A DNA stretch of 64,000 nucleotides from Amia ocellicauda. Lineage: Eukaryota > Chordata > Actinopteri > Amiiformes > Amiidae. Within the stretch, counting starts at the first letter, position 1. Each line of letters starts with the position of its first letter. A program made the position numbers and the translations under genes. Below, in pieces: positions 1-13,547 of the stretch. The stretch lies in the NCBI RefSeq assembly GCF_036373705.1, contig NC_089869.1:14705676-14769675 (forward strand). Direction: 5' to 3'. The notes beneath the pieces were generated by a model. The model searched no databases, had not been told where the DNA came from, and saw only the letters and a list, made by a program, of their open reading frames with translations.

Positions 1-1206
1 ATTTCCTTTCATTTGGGTGTACGTTTACAAAGGCGTTTGCACATCTATGTTGATACATGTTTGTTGTTGCTGCTGTTTTTTTTGGCCTTATTAACAAACA
101 TTGGTTGTATTTTCTGCAATGGATGCTTTGCACCTGCTACATAACTGTGTGCCAAACGCTCGTTGTTTAACTGCCACGACTGTATTGACTGCATGCCTTG
201 AAATGAAGGATGAGATTTAATGTAACTTACATAACTACAAAGTAAACGTGTGTGTATATATATTCGCATATAGAAATAGTCTAGTACACGAAAACACTTA
301 GCTGTGTATAACAACTGATATTAAGTGTATATATATATATATAATCGTTGTAATAATCAAACAATTTGCTGTTCTTGATTACCCACTATAAAACGTTGAT
401 AAACGCTGTGTTTGAAAGACAGTTTGAATGCCAGATGGACAGACAATGGGAGAAATCAAACTGAAATCTCTAAAACAAAAGGATGTCAGCTGAAATCAAG
501 AAACTGAATTGACTATAATGTATGTATGTATGTATGTATGTGTGTGTGTATATGTATATATATATATAATGCATGTAATTATTAAACAAATATTTAATGA
601 CAATTTGAAATGCACAATTGATTAAGGTATTAAGCTTAGGACAGTTTTTTAAAGTCTGAAACATCTTCAAGCTCAGTCTTACAGAAATCAATCAGATTGA
701 TCTATTAAGCGGTCTGCTTTAGGATTGTAAGATAAATAAATAGATAAATAAGCAGTAAATAGGATATTAAGAAAATAAACATGGAATAGTCTAACATTGG
801 CTATATAATCACATATTATTAAAATAACTAAGAAACCGCTTCAGTAGCCATCTTTGGTTTATTTATTGTTGCTGTTAATAATAACAATATTAATAATAAT
901 TGTTCATTAACGTCTTCTACTTTCGAAGCCAGGGATTGAGATCCAGCAATGCAATTGTCGCGACGGAAATTGATTATTTTTCGATCCCTAAATATTCATC
1001 TTTAAAAATGTTTCCTAAATGTACAGGTATTTGTGAGCCTGCAGGTAGGCTGTATATTTTGTGAAAGGATGGCAGCAGGGTGGATGTTGTTGAGTTTCCA
1101 CAGGTGTCCCAGCAGGCTAGGAAACGTAACCTAGCAACTGAAAGACGGGTTTGTGAGCAGCCCGCAGCGCCGTGATTACCCGTCTCGTCCCGTCCGCAGG
1201 GTCAGC
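1..1206. other. Upstream region of the znf488-type gene
   Basis: No coding exon is supported here. The first 1 kb is AT-rich and holds a compound TATG/TG/TA microsatellite at about 518-569. From about 1100 the sequence becomes GC-richer with CpG dinucleotides, as expected near a vertebrate promoter. A pyrimidine-rich acceptor ending in AG at 1198-1199 lies just before the start codon at 1207. This suggests that a noncoding 5' exon is spliced to the first coding exon, but I could not place that upstream exon or a TATA box. Confidence 0.5.
518..569. repeat. Compound TATG/TG/TA microsatellite
   Basis: A run of TATG units passes into TG and then TA dinucleotides. It is a simple sequence repeat with no visible coding role. 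Confidence 0.9.
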
Positions 1207-1760
1207 ATGCAGCTCAGCTTTTCGCCTCGGTCTCTTTGGGCAGCCGACAGCAAATGTGTACATCACAGCGCCTCGGACCTGCTCGCCAGCGTGCATGTGA
1301 CCAGAGACATCCCCGGAGGAGCGTGCTTCGGACCCTGCGTCCTGCACAACACTTTCTACGACACCATCGCCTTCATTGCGTTGAAATCCTTGGACAGAAG
1401 AAGCAAGTCTTACGTTTTCCGGGTATGATGTTTTTGTTGTGGATGATTTTTGTATAGTTGTGTTGTACAGATTGTGTGATTGATTCTGTAGCCCTTTCCA
1501 GAGATGTCAAAATGAGAATCTTGGAAGTCACATTCGGTGTTATTAAATCCTAAATTATGGTCGGGTTCAAATATAATGCATACAGACGTCATAACTGAAC
1601 ACCTTAGGTAACGAATATACTGGTTACCTATTATATAAATTGATAAATTGATTTTTCTTTAAAATTAGAATTTAATTGTATATTTATTTACATAAAGGTC
1701 TGGGTAGCCTACATTATGATGATTACTGAAGTGCAAATGATAAAACTAAGATTTTGTTGG

Positions 1761-1805
<45 letters not shown>

Positions 1806-4063
1806 TATTGTTTATTTTGGCGTTTATTAACTTACTGTTATTCTTGTATATGTCTAATCATCACCATCAGCCTATTTCAATGCAATGCTGGATGAAGGCC
1901 TCCCCAAGATGTTTTTGTTTTCTTCATTCTACAGTTTCTCTTTTCCATGTCACACCTGCAAAGTGTATGATTTCATCTTCCCATCTTCAATGCTGTCATC
2001 TTCTAGGTCTTTTTTCCTCTCTTGGGATCCATGCAATAGCTTTCTTTGTCCATCTTTGATCTGTTCATTGCCATTTTAACATTCACTCTTTCAGGTGTCG
2101 CATAGATTGGCTTGTTCTCGGATCCATTAATTTCTTCTTATTCCTAGCATACATCTTTCCTTCATGTGTGTGTGCGTGTGCATGTATGTATGTGTGTATA
2201 TATATATAATATATTAGGTCTCTGCCACCACCTTTGGCCTAATTGCGCCTGTATCCACAGGTGGATGCTGAGGCAATGAAGAACTCTCCAAACGCGCTGT
2301 CCTGGCTCAGGCTGGTGCAAGCGGCCAGCAACCAGCAGGAACAGAATATGGAGGCATATTTAAAAAACGCTCAGCTGTATTTTCGGTGCACACGTCCCAT
2401 AAGAAAAGACGAGGAACTACTTGTGTGGTACAACGAAGAACTGTCTCACCTCTTAGGATTTAGTGAGATCAAAACCCGGACTATGGCAGATGGTATGTCT
2501 TCTGTGGGTTACAATTATTGGTGTATTTACAAGGTTAGACTAGATTACACATTTTACAGCATTAAATAAGTAAAGGTAAAGCCTACAGTAAAAACACTCC
2601 AGGCCTAATGCCTTTGGTGGTTCAGCTGTTTTGAATTACTTTACTGCAGCTATTGGAACAAGAGGAACACTTAAACTTAAGTACTTAAAAAACATATAAC
2701 TAATTTTTCCATTCCGATGTGTCCAAAATGTGTATATTGTGTCACTATCAATGTATTTGTACATCAAATTCTGTAACATATTTGGAGGCACACATTAAAA
2801 AATTTATAATTTCAAGGGGTTTTTGATAAATGCACATAGAAGAGCTATTGGCACAATCTACTCAATGTATGCCTATGTGTTAATCTAATCATATTTTTTT
2901 AGATAATTAATGCATTCTTTATTTCTTCAGGATTTAAGTGCATCAAATGTGACCAGGTCTTTAAGAATGAGCATCCCTATCTGGCCCATTGCCGGTTCCT
3001 CTGTGTGCAGGGGAAACATGACCTGCACGGCCGTGATTTCCAGCCACAAAAGGCAATTGAAATAAAGGGGATGCGGCGAGTCACCGACTTCCACAACATT
3101 GCCAGAGATCTGGAGCATAAAAAACCCACTGTAAACGAAGACGCCAACACTTCATCTCACCGAAAAAGAAAAAACGATGACGCGGAGTGTCCAAGAGCTA
3201 GGAAAACAGTGTTACTGGAGAAAACCAATATTTCCAATGACAACAACATCATTTTTATGAACAGAGACGGCCAAGGTGTTGTCCCAGAACTGGCAGCTTC
3301 AGTTGTGAAACTCGGGGACAAGTATCTGTTTAAGCGAGACATCTCGGAGAGAAAACATAGCGCATTTACCGAGGTGAGGAGGGCCAAGGAAAGACTGAAA
3401 CACGAAAAGGCAAATGACACCTCTGACGACCGGGGTCTTAACCAGACTGGACACGGTCATTTAGAAACGGACTCGGTTATACATTCAACTGGAAGTGCTT
3501 TCTCCTTTGTTTTGCCCAAGGCCGGCAGGGAAGAACAAAAAAGTGCTTTCTGTAAACCCAGTAAAAGGACAGTAAATATTGCATCCACGCACCCATCCCA
3601 TGCATTAAGTTCCACTGAGCGCTTGGGGGATGTGTTAGACACCATTACTAGGAACACTATTTCGGGATATCGCAGTCTGTTGGGATCCAAATTATTAACC
3701 GCCGATGTGGCAAACTCGCAGACTTTACAGACAATGCTGGGCAGGAACGGTTCTTTCCCATATGCCTCCGAGCCCTGGCCCAGGCACGTGGGAGGACAGT
3801 TACAAACCTCCTCGTCCCTTACTCTGCTTCCGCCGTCATTCACTTCCTTTGGAGTCGCGGTCCAGAACTGGTGCGCCAAGTGCAACCTGTCCTTCCGGAT
3901 GACATCGGACCTGGTCTTCCACATGCGCTCCCACCATAAAAAGGAATTTGCCGCCGAATCGCAGGTTCAGAGGAGAAGAGAGGAAAAACTGACCTGCCCG
4001 ATATGTCATGAGTACTTCAGAGAGCGCCATCACCTCTCCAGACACATGACATCTCATAATTAA
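1207..4063 (+). CDS. znf488: PR-domain zinc finger protein, ZNF488/PRDM8 family
   Basis: Coding exons are 1207-1422, 2261-2492 and 2931-4063 (introns GT-AG, phases 0 and 1), giving 526 aa. Residues about 10-145 form a PR (SET-like) domain: I read FGPCVL, FIALKSLDRR and the typical end DEELLVWYNEEL. A C2HC-type finger (CIKC, then H-x4-C) follows at about 151-172. The C-terminus has two C2H2 fingers, at about 463-485 (CAKC...HMRSHH) and 505-526 (CPIC...HMTSHN), separated by a basic linker RRREEK. This architecture is that of PRDM8, a nuclear repressor of neural genes. The position next to rbp3 and gdf2, not fgf5 and bmp3, argues for the ZNF488 ortholog. Human ZNF488 is usually described as lacking the PR domain, so the gene here would keep the older form. 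The start was chosen because translation from 1207 aligns with the PRDM8 N-terminus. The name is less certain than the family. Confidence 0.85.
1762..1804. repeat. (TA)n microsatellite in znf488 intron 1
   Basis: About 43 bp of pure alternating TA lie inside the first intron of the zinc-finger gene. Confidence 0.95.
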
Positions 4064-7000
4064 CCCAGAGACTCCTCTTGCAGAACTGTACGGAATAACT
4101 TTTAGTCACGTTTTGAACACTGTATAAGAATGCAACGTAAAAGGTACACAAAAGGAGACCCTTAAATCACCCAAGACACTCTTAAGAATGTGGGCTATTT
4201 CTAAGACATTATTTTATAATGTAAATATAATCCCTGCGTTGGACCAGGACACAACTTGAATACATGTATTAAAGTGATATCTCTCTATCTATAGAATTCT
4301 TAATTTGTGGTTTTGTTTTTGAACACACAAAATGTGAAATACATCAATGGCTTGTGTGTACTTCTTTTCATTGGCTGTACAAACCCGAAAGCAAGCCCCC
4401 GTTGTTAAAGATACATAAATAAATGCAACAAGAAATTTATTGCTCAGGCCTGCAACCCCTATCAGCTTGTTCCAAGACTGTCCAATAGATGGCTGTAGAG
4501 ATACATGCAATGTTTTATTTATTGATTATTAAAAATTGAATTTAAATACAGCAAGGAAATTAAGGAAACCTTTTGAATTCAAGTCATAACATTAAGATTT
4601 ATTAAATCTTTTAAATTAATTTTTGCCATTTTTATAAGTAAAATAATTATAAATAAAACCTGTATTTAATTATGTTCATTCAAATGCATTATACTTTCTT
4701 AACAGTCACCCTTATGGGCTCGTTTGTATTAATAGTCATTGCTATGGCATTTCAGTTGGATTATACAGTATCTAGAATTTCACCTGCTGTGAAACAGAAG
4801 GGAGTGTAAAGTTGAACAGTGTTTGGTTTGCTCACCCACTTGACCTGATGGTAAATTTTTGAAGATGTTACATTCCTCTTTTATGATGGGTTTGATAGAT
4901 ATGCATGTATTTTGCTGGTCTAACACCTTGATTGCTTAATAAGATAAGATAAGATTAGATAAAACTTTCAAGTAACACCCCAGGACTGTCCTCTCCCACA
5001 CATTCTTTTCATATCCTAATTGGACTCCCTCTGCAGTTCAATTTCAATATATTACAGTGCCATCATTTATAGTATAAATACAAGATGCAATTTATCTTTT
5101 TCAAAAACGAAATATTTTCTAATTTACAAATGGCTTAACAATTTTATCATGAATGAAGATGAATGATTAAAGAACTGTCACTATCTCTCTAAAGTACTTT
5201 ATTCTCTTAGTTTCAATGGAGCTAAGGGGACTGAATTCACAGCTATGTGGCCAACTTCACCCTCTAAACAGAATGAGGTGTCATTTTCTAGTAACATTAC
5301 CAGACCTTTTTAAAAGGAATGTATTTATTTTGTTAGTAATGCCAACACCAACTAAACGCATGTTTTCACTGGAATGGGCTTTTTTGTGTGAAACAGAAAT
5401 ACATAAGCATATCATCTTGAAAGTGTGGTTTGAAATATCAGTGGTAGTCTCCTTTCCTAGCTGCTAGTCAGATCCTCTTATCACCAGATGCAGCTAATCA
5501 GCTAAAGTGCTAAGTCTAGATGGGGTGATTTTTGTGGGGTGATGGTACTCATACCAGGCTGATTACATCTCACTAATCCGTGAAAATGCACAGGCCAGCT
5601 TGACACTTGGACACGAATTGCAGGGGGCCAAATGCATATCCTGTAGAATTCCAGTCCATTCACTTGTGCAACTAAAGCTATCAGATATTTCTGAATATAG
5701 TAGATTGTGTATTTCAAGATCATTAGACACTGTATTCAATTAAAATACATCGGTCAATGCTGAGGGAGCACATCTTGGAGGGAAATGGAACAAGTACATC
5801 TTCCATACATCTAGACATGTATAGAAAAAGGCTATTAGGTATTTCGCCTTAAGATACATTTTGTGTGAAGTAAAGAATGCACTGCCATCTATTGGGTCAG
5901 AACAGAACTACAAAACATCAAAGTCAAGGGTCTTGTCAATAAAAAAACGGTTGGTGAGAACATTGCCCTTAGGAAATGAGTTAGAAGTTTCCTGGATGTG
6001 TTCAAAGTGACATATGGAATGTATCATAGTACTGAACATGGGAAAATATTGAAACGAAGGATTAAATAACAATATCCAGAAACCTTAGTTTTTAATTTAT
6101 TTTTAGTCCCACTGAGATACGTCACATTTAAATAAGCCTTTATTTTCAGAATTTGGCAAATAACAAAGTCATGATCTTAGTAATCTAGATACACACAGAC
6201 TTTTCTTGAGAAACCATTCTGTCCAGACAAAAATAAAATAATAAAAATGGAGTTGTTAAAAATACATATTAATATTATACATGCTATATTGTATTTAAAA
6301 GGGTAGTGAGCTGATAAGATGTGGAAGTAGACACTATCCACAATCTCTTTGCTGTATACACCACCAACATAGGCAGCCCTCCAATTACCAAACCTAAGGC
6401 GATGCACCATGACTTTAACCTAATCATTACTTTATTAATGGGGAGCTGTAATTATAGTCTGCTGCAAAGTGATGTTAAAAGGAGGTATTGCTTTGATTAT
6501 ATCAGTGCTGCTTCAAAGAACCGCTGTTTTTTAGGCAATTATTACACTTGTAAGGCACAATTTCCTTGTAATTACAGAGCAACATCAAACTGCAATGCAT
6601 TTGGATTGGCAACAAAAACAATTCTAGTGCCCGAAGTTGTACAATAGAAAAATATCTGAGTGCAACAGTTTTGTGTGAATAAAAATAATTGAAAAACATA
6701 TGTACTTACCTCCTAGTGTGGCCCATAAGAGTGGGACCGCTCAGACAGTGCAGGTCTGCCAGGTGCCCAGGAATCAGTAATTATATAATAGTAATCAGTA
6801 ATAGTAAGTTGACCATATTCAGCATATAAAGTCAATGCAAACTCTGCTTCAAATTGCTTGCATTGCATATTTGACAAACTGTACAAAAAAACCTTACATT
6901 TCTCTTCAAAAAAAAGCATTTTTTCCCCATACAAATATATTGATGTGGTACATATCTCTATGAATGTATATTATTCACACAATTTTCAAATTAAATCAGC

Positions 7001-8534
7001 TAGGATGGTATGTGGAGTGAAGCAATGTGCAAGTCCAGATTTAAGGAGTGAAACAAGTGGGATTTGAGAAGTTAACACTTTTTACAATGTTCCTTAAAGG
7101 AAGGTTAGCTTTGATTGAAGTCTGGGTTTCAAAATCCCAACAGCAATATAGTTTTGTATTTATTAATGGTTAAAGTTATGTAATCACTATACATTAGTGG
7201 CAGTTCTGCAGCTTTGACAAATAACTTACAATCTTCGATAACAATCCATTAAGAAACATTTTAAAAAGTCATTAAGGGATCAGCGATAATATAAAACACA
7301 ATTTGTTAATTGTATGTAGATATCAGTATCACAGTTCAGAATTACAAACAAATTATATCATTCTGAATATCATATTTTATTCCTGTATAAACTGCAGATG
7401 TAGTTGTTCAAAAATCTTTACTCTAAAAAGCATCCAAAGAAATAATGAAAATCCCAAATAAATTAATAAATATATTGTGTTTCATGGGCTGCTATGATAG
7501 AGTTTCAGATTGCTAGTGGGCCAGTCCTTATAGTTATACAGTAGTTATATAATAAATCCTCTCAGACCACATTCTGACAGAGCTGGCATCCCTAGTGGTT
7601 CATTCATTTATTTCTGTTTGAATTCTTAATTTGGGGAAAACAAACCTAGGCAGCAAGGACAAAGAGTGAGGTGCAAATGACATATCAAATCATATTAAAC
7701 TAGGGTGAAATGAAATACAGATGGTAAACTATTCTACCTTAACAATGTGTAAACCACTTAAGACACTTTCATGTTTAAAGATTAATTTTATTTTGTTACA
7801 ACACATCTGGAAATAATACAGCACAAAGTTGTCATCCTACAAATACTAGATGTCTGTGTTGGTCTTCCTACAAACACTGGAAAATATCCATGAATGTTTG
7901 TGCAAATGTTGTATGCATATATGATAGAAAAATATGTAGAATTAAACCACATAACAATCACAATAAATATTGGCTGTGATTATTCACACATGCAGCTGCA
8001 AGAGTATACACTGTCAGAGCCATTTGTTACATTTAAAATTATTCACTAATGAGTAATATGTGTTTATTAAACCCTGACACTATGCATAAAATGTGTGCTG
8101 CTGCACTTCATTTGTAGCAAATTGTGCACATTATTTAAATGTTACATTTGTCAATGCATCAAATTATGACATACTGATATTCAACTCTTAACAAAAGGCG
8201 TCTTCCAGGCTCTAATAGTCACAGACAGTCTGATACTGTAAATTGTAAATAGTTGTCTGAAATTTTTTGCACAAGCTTAATCTAAAAACACCAATACAAT
8301 TACACTAAAGTCCAATCATGTTAAAAATATGTTTTAAGGTGGACTAAGAACTTACATGAATGTAATAAAAGATACAGTACATGCACCCCAGTTTCACTTT
8401 ATATTGCACAAAAGGCTCACATACAATTGTAAAGGGTTTGGTTCTTCTTGATTTTCATATCCTGCTTCTATGACCTAATCTGTGGTATTGTGTAGATCCC
8501 ACTCCCTAGGTGGCCTCACCACATATACAGTGAT
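4064..8534. other. Intergenic region between convergent znf488 and rbp3
   Basis: No exon is supported. The stretch is AT-rich and should contain both 3' untranslated regions. Open frames here are short and lack splice context or homology. A TTTATT at 8063-8068 reads AATAAA on the minus strand and could be the rbp3 poly(A) signal, about 470 bases past its stop codon. Confidence 0.6.
4268..4273 (+). promoter_or_regulatory. Candidate polyadenylation signal of znf488
   Basis: ATTAAA lies about 205 bases after the znf488 stop codon. A canonical AATAAA follows at 4418-4423. Either could end the transcript; the sequence alone does not decide between them. Confidence 0.35.
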
Positions 8535-11500
8535 TCATCTTTTACCATGCAAGTGATTATTTAGTAACTCTTTGGCTTTGTCTAGAGCTTTGTCTGTGGC
8601 CACCTCTATATGAGGAATAACTCCAGCGCCCTCCCAGGAGGGGCCCAGGGAGTTGTCTGAGTGGACGACGGGCATGGTCAAGTACAGGTTGGTTTCGTCC
8701 ACTTGGTATGTCTGTGGTGGGTGACAACCACCACTGGTAACTTGCCCAATAATCATAGCTCTTCCAAGCTTCTTCATGATGTAGACAAACTCCTCGGCTG
8801 CCCCCGCTGTCATGCCACTTGTCAGTATGATCAAACTCTTCTTGGAACCATATCTTTCCCCTAAAATAAAATAATTAAAGTCATTTATATTTTATTCCAA
8901 ATCATATTATTTTTAGATCTGTATTTTAGGAATGTGTAGCTACTAAGACCACTGTCAATGTTTTTAAAAAAGATACAGTTTCCCTCCACTGATGTTTCAA
9001 TAATTTATTCTTGGCTATTATTAAAATAATATTCCATTAAAAGTGTGGAGGAGCTCAGACTTTTATTTGAGTACAGCAGTATTCCAATAAAATGAATTCC
9101 TTCAGAAAATTATACTATCATAGATTCTACGTCTTTTAAAATATGAAATGATTTTTCTGTTTCCACAAATGTTTTCATGTCCTATGTCACGTCTGCGATA
9201 TATATTGTGTTCTGTGGTGCAATTCTAAATATTTTTTTCCATCCATAAGACAAACATATGCCGTTAATGAGAAACATCAGTAAAATGTTTAAAGTCACTT
9301 ATGCTCTGGTTTTCAGTGCCTAAGTGAGTGCCAGAGGATTTCTGGAATTACACTCCATCAGGCGGTGAGGGTTAGAGCAACACTGACAGAAAGTATTTTA
9401 CTGACGTGTTTCAGTAGCTACATTAGTGATAGTTCCTGTAACTGATAAATAAAACTAATAAAACTCTAATAAATGCAAAATGTACTTCACTCTGTATTAC
9501 ATAGGGATCTACTGGAGTTTTGTCAAAGCATTTGGGTCTGTGGTTAAAAAAAGGCAAAATATTTTGTATATGTTTAAAACAATTGTAATTAAATAAAAAA
9601 TGTGGCTTGTACAATGAATATCTAAAAGACTTCCATGCATTCAACTACACTATGAAAGAGCGATATTGTATTACTCATAATCTTAACAAATAAATTCCAA
9701 TACCAGTTAATGCAGGCAAGGTCCTGATATCGCTTGTTGAATCAGAAGTTCTGTCATAGATTTTGTCCAGAAGAATATTTTGATTTTTGTCAAAGAAATA
9801 GGAGCAGATTCCTGCAATTGCTGAAGTGGGTCCTCCAATGTTATATCTGCAATGACATTTGAGAAGTTACATAGAGTGGGAAGGAAACTACTGACTGCAA
9901 ACACAAATATGCAAATAAAGCCAAAACTTTCAAACCCTTTCTAGCAAATGCATTCCTCTCTGCTTATCTCTACTACTGATTCACCAAATATACAGCTCAT
10001 GATTACATTTTTATGCCATACACAATGTGCAAATACATTTCAACATTACTAAATGTTTAAGGACATTGAGAAGAGATTATAGTAGATCTTAAGAATATTT
10101 TCTTTAACAAGAGTTGCATATTAAGAATATCTTAGTGTTTCAGAAGGATGGAGCAAAGCGTCTTACCTAAGATCAATAATCAGAGCATCTGTGTCCACTA
10201 TTTTCTTCCACACATGTTCCACGAGTAACTCAGACACCTGAGAGATGAGATCAAACTCCCCAAACATGTCAAATCGAAGGTACCCAATGTTGTTCTCAAA
10301 TACATCCGTATGGAAAGAGAATTTGATCAAATCTTCAAAAATCTCAGGCGATGGCAACTTAAAAATAAAAAAAGAAAGTGTTATATGAGGTATACACACC
10401 AATATACAAATTAAGCAGAGAGGTTTTTTTTGGATCATGGTTCATTCTGAGATCTAAACAGGCATATAAGAAACAAATAAGAAACATATATTTTAAAGAA
10501 ATCCTTTATCTCATCAAAATAAAGTGAAATCCTACCTGTAGAGGTGCTGCTCCGGGGATTTTGCCTTTGGCGTGCTCTGGTATGTGAATAGCCTTTAAGT
10601 GTCTGTCCCCGGATAGTTCTTGCAAGTCAGCGGTGAGTTTTTCGGCGAGCTGAACCTCAGAATTCATCATGTTATAGTCACCCTTCTTATTGAGGGCGAG
10701 CAGTTTTGCTGCGACATCTGCACCAGTCTGGGGAAAGGCATAATTGTCAGCAACCAGCTTTCCGGCTGTCTGGACCATAGAGGAGATTTTGGATCTGAGA
10801 TTAATGATATGGAGGGCGACATTCATTGCATCATTAGCTTGAACTGCAACATGTGGCTCAACACCAGAAACGCTCCAGACTTTTCCTGTCACTGCACTCA
10901 GGACAACTTGATTGGGAATTGAGACGTATAAATTGCTATTCCCAATCCGGTAGGTACCTATTGACAAAGTGCCTCCCACGGTTGGTTCTCCGATAACTGT
11001 GGCTCTATTGAGGTCTTTCAATGCTCTTGTAAAAGCTTCTCCAGCTGAACCTGTCATGTGGCTTGTGAGAATGAAAAGGCTTTTCTTGGAGCCATATCTT
11101 TGTCCCAAAACCAACGGCAGAGTCATTATCTCGGTCATGGTGGTGGTGGATCGGTCAAACACTGTGTAAAGGTGACGAAGAGGTTCTTCATCAAAAAAGT
11201 AGGTGCACAAAATTGGAACAGCTGTTGAATAGCCCCCAGAGTTGTACCTCATATCAATGATTAAAGTGTCAGTGTTAATTAGTTTGTTCCAGACTAGGTT
11301 GACAAGTTGAGGTCCAATAGCCCTAATTATATCTGCATCTGCCATCAAGTCAAATCTTAGGTAGCCTACATTTCCTGGCAGGACTTCAATTTTGAACAGA
11401 GCATCTATAATATACCCAAGTTCTTCATCAGTTGGGATTTTGGAATCCTGATCTTCCAATGTTTCAGGTTCAATATCACTGTAGAAGACGTGCAGGCGAT

Positions 11501-13547
11501 GGTCACCTGATGTCTCCTGTAGGTCTGAAGTCAGCTGGGAGTCCAGGGACTCAAAGTCCACCACAGATCGATATATGCCTTGTGTCAATTTTGTATCCAG
11601 GACTTTTTTTACTTTTGTAGCAACTTCAGGGATGGCATAATGAGCTTCCAACAATTCCCCTGCCTGGACCACCAACTCCTGAACCTCTGGATGAAATGCT
11701 ATGATTTCGTGTGCTTTTTCCATTGCTTCATCAGCCAATACTATCGCATCTGGGACAACGCCTCCACCTAGCCAGCATTCCCCATTATTATCAATAAAAT
11801 TTATGACTGGAACAGTGATGACGATATCCGTGCCTTCTATTTGAAATGATCTGGAGTGAAGCAATGTGCCTGACGTAATTTCGCCGATGACTGTGGCTCG
11901 GTTCAGGGACTGCATCAGGTACGCAAACTCCTCTCCTGCAGTTGCGGTGTAGTGACTTGTCAGCACATATACGCCTCGCTTTGCCCCATATGGTTGCCCA
12001 ATTAGTTGTGGCAGTGTGTAATAATCAGTAGTGGAGTTGGTGATTCTGTTGTAAATTGTGAAGAAATGAACTGCTGGAGTTGGGTCTTGAAAGTAAGACA
12101 AAAGAATGGGTACAGCAGCTGATGGGCCCCCTGTGTTGTATCGTATATCTATTATGAGGTTCTCTGTGTCTTTGATGGGGTCCCATACTTTTTTGACAAT
12201 CTTTTCTCCCAGTTTTTGTAACATTGAAGCGTCACCAAACTCGTCAAACCTAAGGTACCCTGTATTCCCAGGCAGAATGGTGACTTTGAAAACAGTGTCC
12301 ACTATAGCCTGAAGGAAATCTGGATTGTCTGGTAGTTTGTCCACAGCAGGAGAGCTGTCGATGGTGACAGGAGGTTCCGTCATGACTTTGATGATTAAAC
12401 GGGGGTCTTCAGACACAGACTGGATCTCATGGTTTAGTTTGGTAGCTATGTCTTCTTCTGAAATGACAAAGGAGAAATCAATTAATGAAATGTGGTGAAG
12501 CAGAGCCGGAACCCTATCTGTAAAGGAGTAGTAGCTTTTAATGATGTCAGAGATAGACCGGACTGCTTTAGGAACGGCATTTCTCGCGGCCAGAATTGAT
12601 CTGGCTTTCTCAAGAGCATCCTCCGAATTTACAGTTACACATGGAAATACGCCGTTTACTTCCCAGCTTTGTCCTGTAATGGGGTTAATAGACCTTGAAA
12701 CGGGCACGGTGATATAAAAATCAGAATCTCCTATCTTCATCTTTTCGATATTCAGAGATCCACCAGCTGACCTTTCCCCTACAGTGATAGCTCTGTTCAT
12801 GTGCTTTAAAGTGTAGGCTACGTCTTCTGCAACACCCTTGGTCTCCTTGCTTGTTAGAATGATGACGTCTTTGTCTTTGCCATACCTCTGTCCTAAAACA
12901 GAAGACAGTGTCCACATCTCCTTTGTTGTATTAGAAGGACGATCATACACGGTGTCAATGTGAATGAGTGGTTCAGCTTTGGTGAAGTAGGACACAATGA
13001 AAGGAATGCCAGATATATGTCCTGTTGAGCTGTAGCGCAGATCCAGAATTAATGAAGAAGTCTGTATAACATGGTTCCAGACACTGTCTACAAGAACTGG
13101 GCCCACTTTATCAATCATTTCCTTTCCGATAATATGGTCAATTCTTAAGTAGCCGATATTGTTCTCCAGGACTTCATACTTGACTGAATTCTTGATGATG
13201 TGTATCAGCTGCTCAGGTGGAAGAGGTGGAAAGACAATCGGTGTTGAAGGTGAAGCATTGGGCTCATAGGAAACAACAAGCCGTGGATCGCTGAGCGCCC
13301 CTTGTACACCAGCTGTCAACAGAGATGCAAGTGTTTTTGGATCGGATATCTGAAGAATTTCACCGCTGCTTATTGCTCGCTCTATTTCCTCTTGCATTCC
13401 AATTAGGTTCTCCGGAAAGCAGTAGTTGTTGAGGAGAACTTTAGCCATGTCCAGCACCAAGGTAGGTTGAAATGATGAGGTGTCAGCAAAAGCATTGCTG
13501 AAGAGTACAAGCGTGGCCACAAAAAAGAGAGTTCTTGCCCCTTTCAT
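8535..13547 (-). CDS. rbp3: Retinol-binding protein 3 (IRBP), four modules
   Basis: Exons on the minus strand are 13547-10536, 10357-10167, 9846-9704 and 8860-8535 (phases 0, 2, 1), giving 1223 aa; human RBP3 is 1247. RBP3 carries all-trans-retinol and 11-cis-retinal through the matrix between photoreceptors and pigment epithelium. A signal peptide is visible ([21 protein letters not shown]). Four homologous modules follow, starting near residues 22, 318, 617 and 917. Each has the fold signature of C-terminal processing proteases: [22 protein letters not shown] and LIIDLRYNIGG in modules 2-4, plus an ILTS...GEEF-like segment. Module 1 departs from these ([17 protein letters not shown]), as the human protein does. 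The 3-kb first exon codes for modules 1-3 and the start of 4; all introns interrupt module 4, the arrangement known from other vertebrates. No frameshift or stop is seen, so the gene appears functional. Confidence 0.97.

Noticed and set aside
3157-3924. Minus-strand frames of 87 and 155 codons
   Set aside because: They are antisense to the third coding exon of the znf488-type gene.
1207-4063. Calling the first gene PRDM8 outright
   Set aside because: The domain pattern fits PRDM8, but the neighbours are those of ZNF488 (rbp3, gdf2, gdf10), not fgf5 and bmp3. The family is kept and the symbol follows position.
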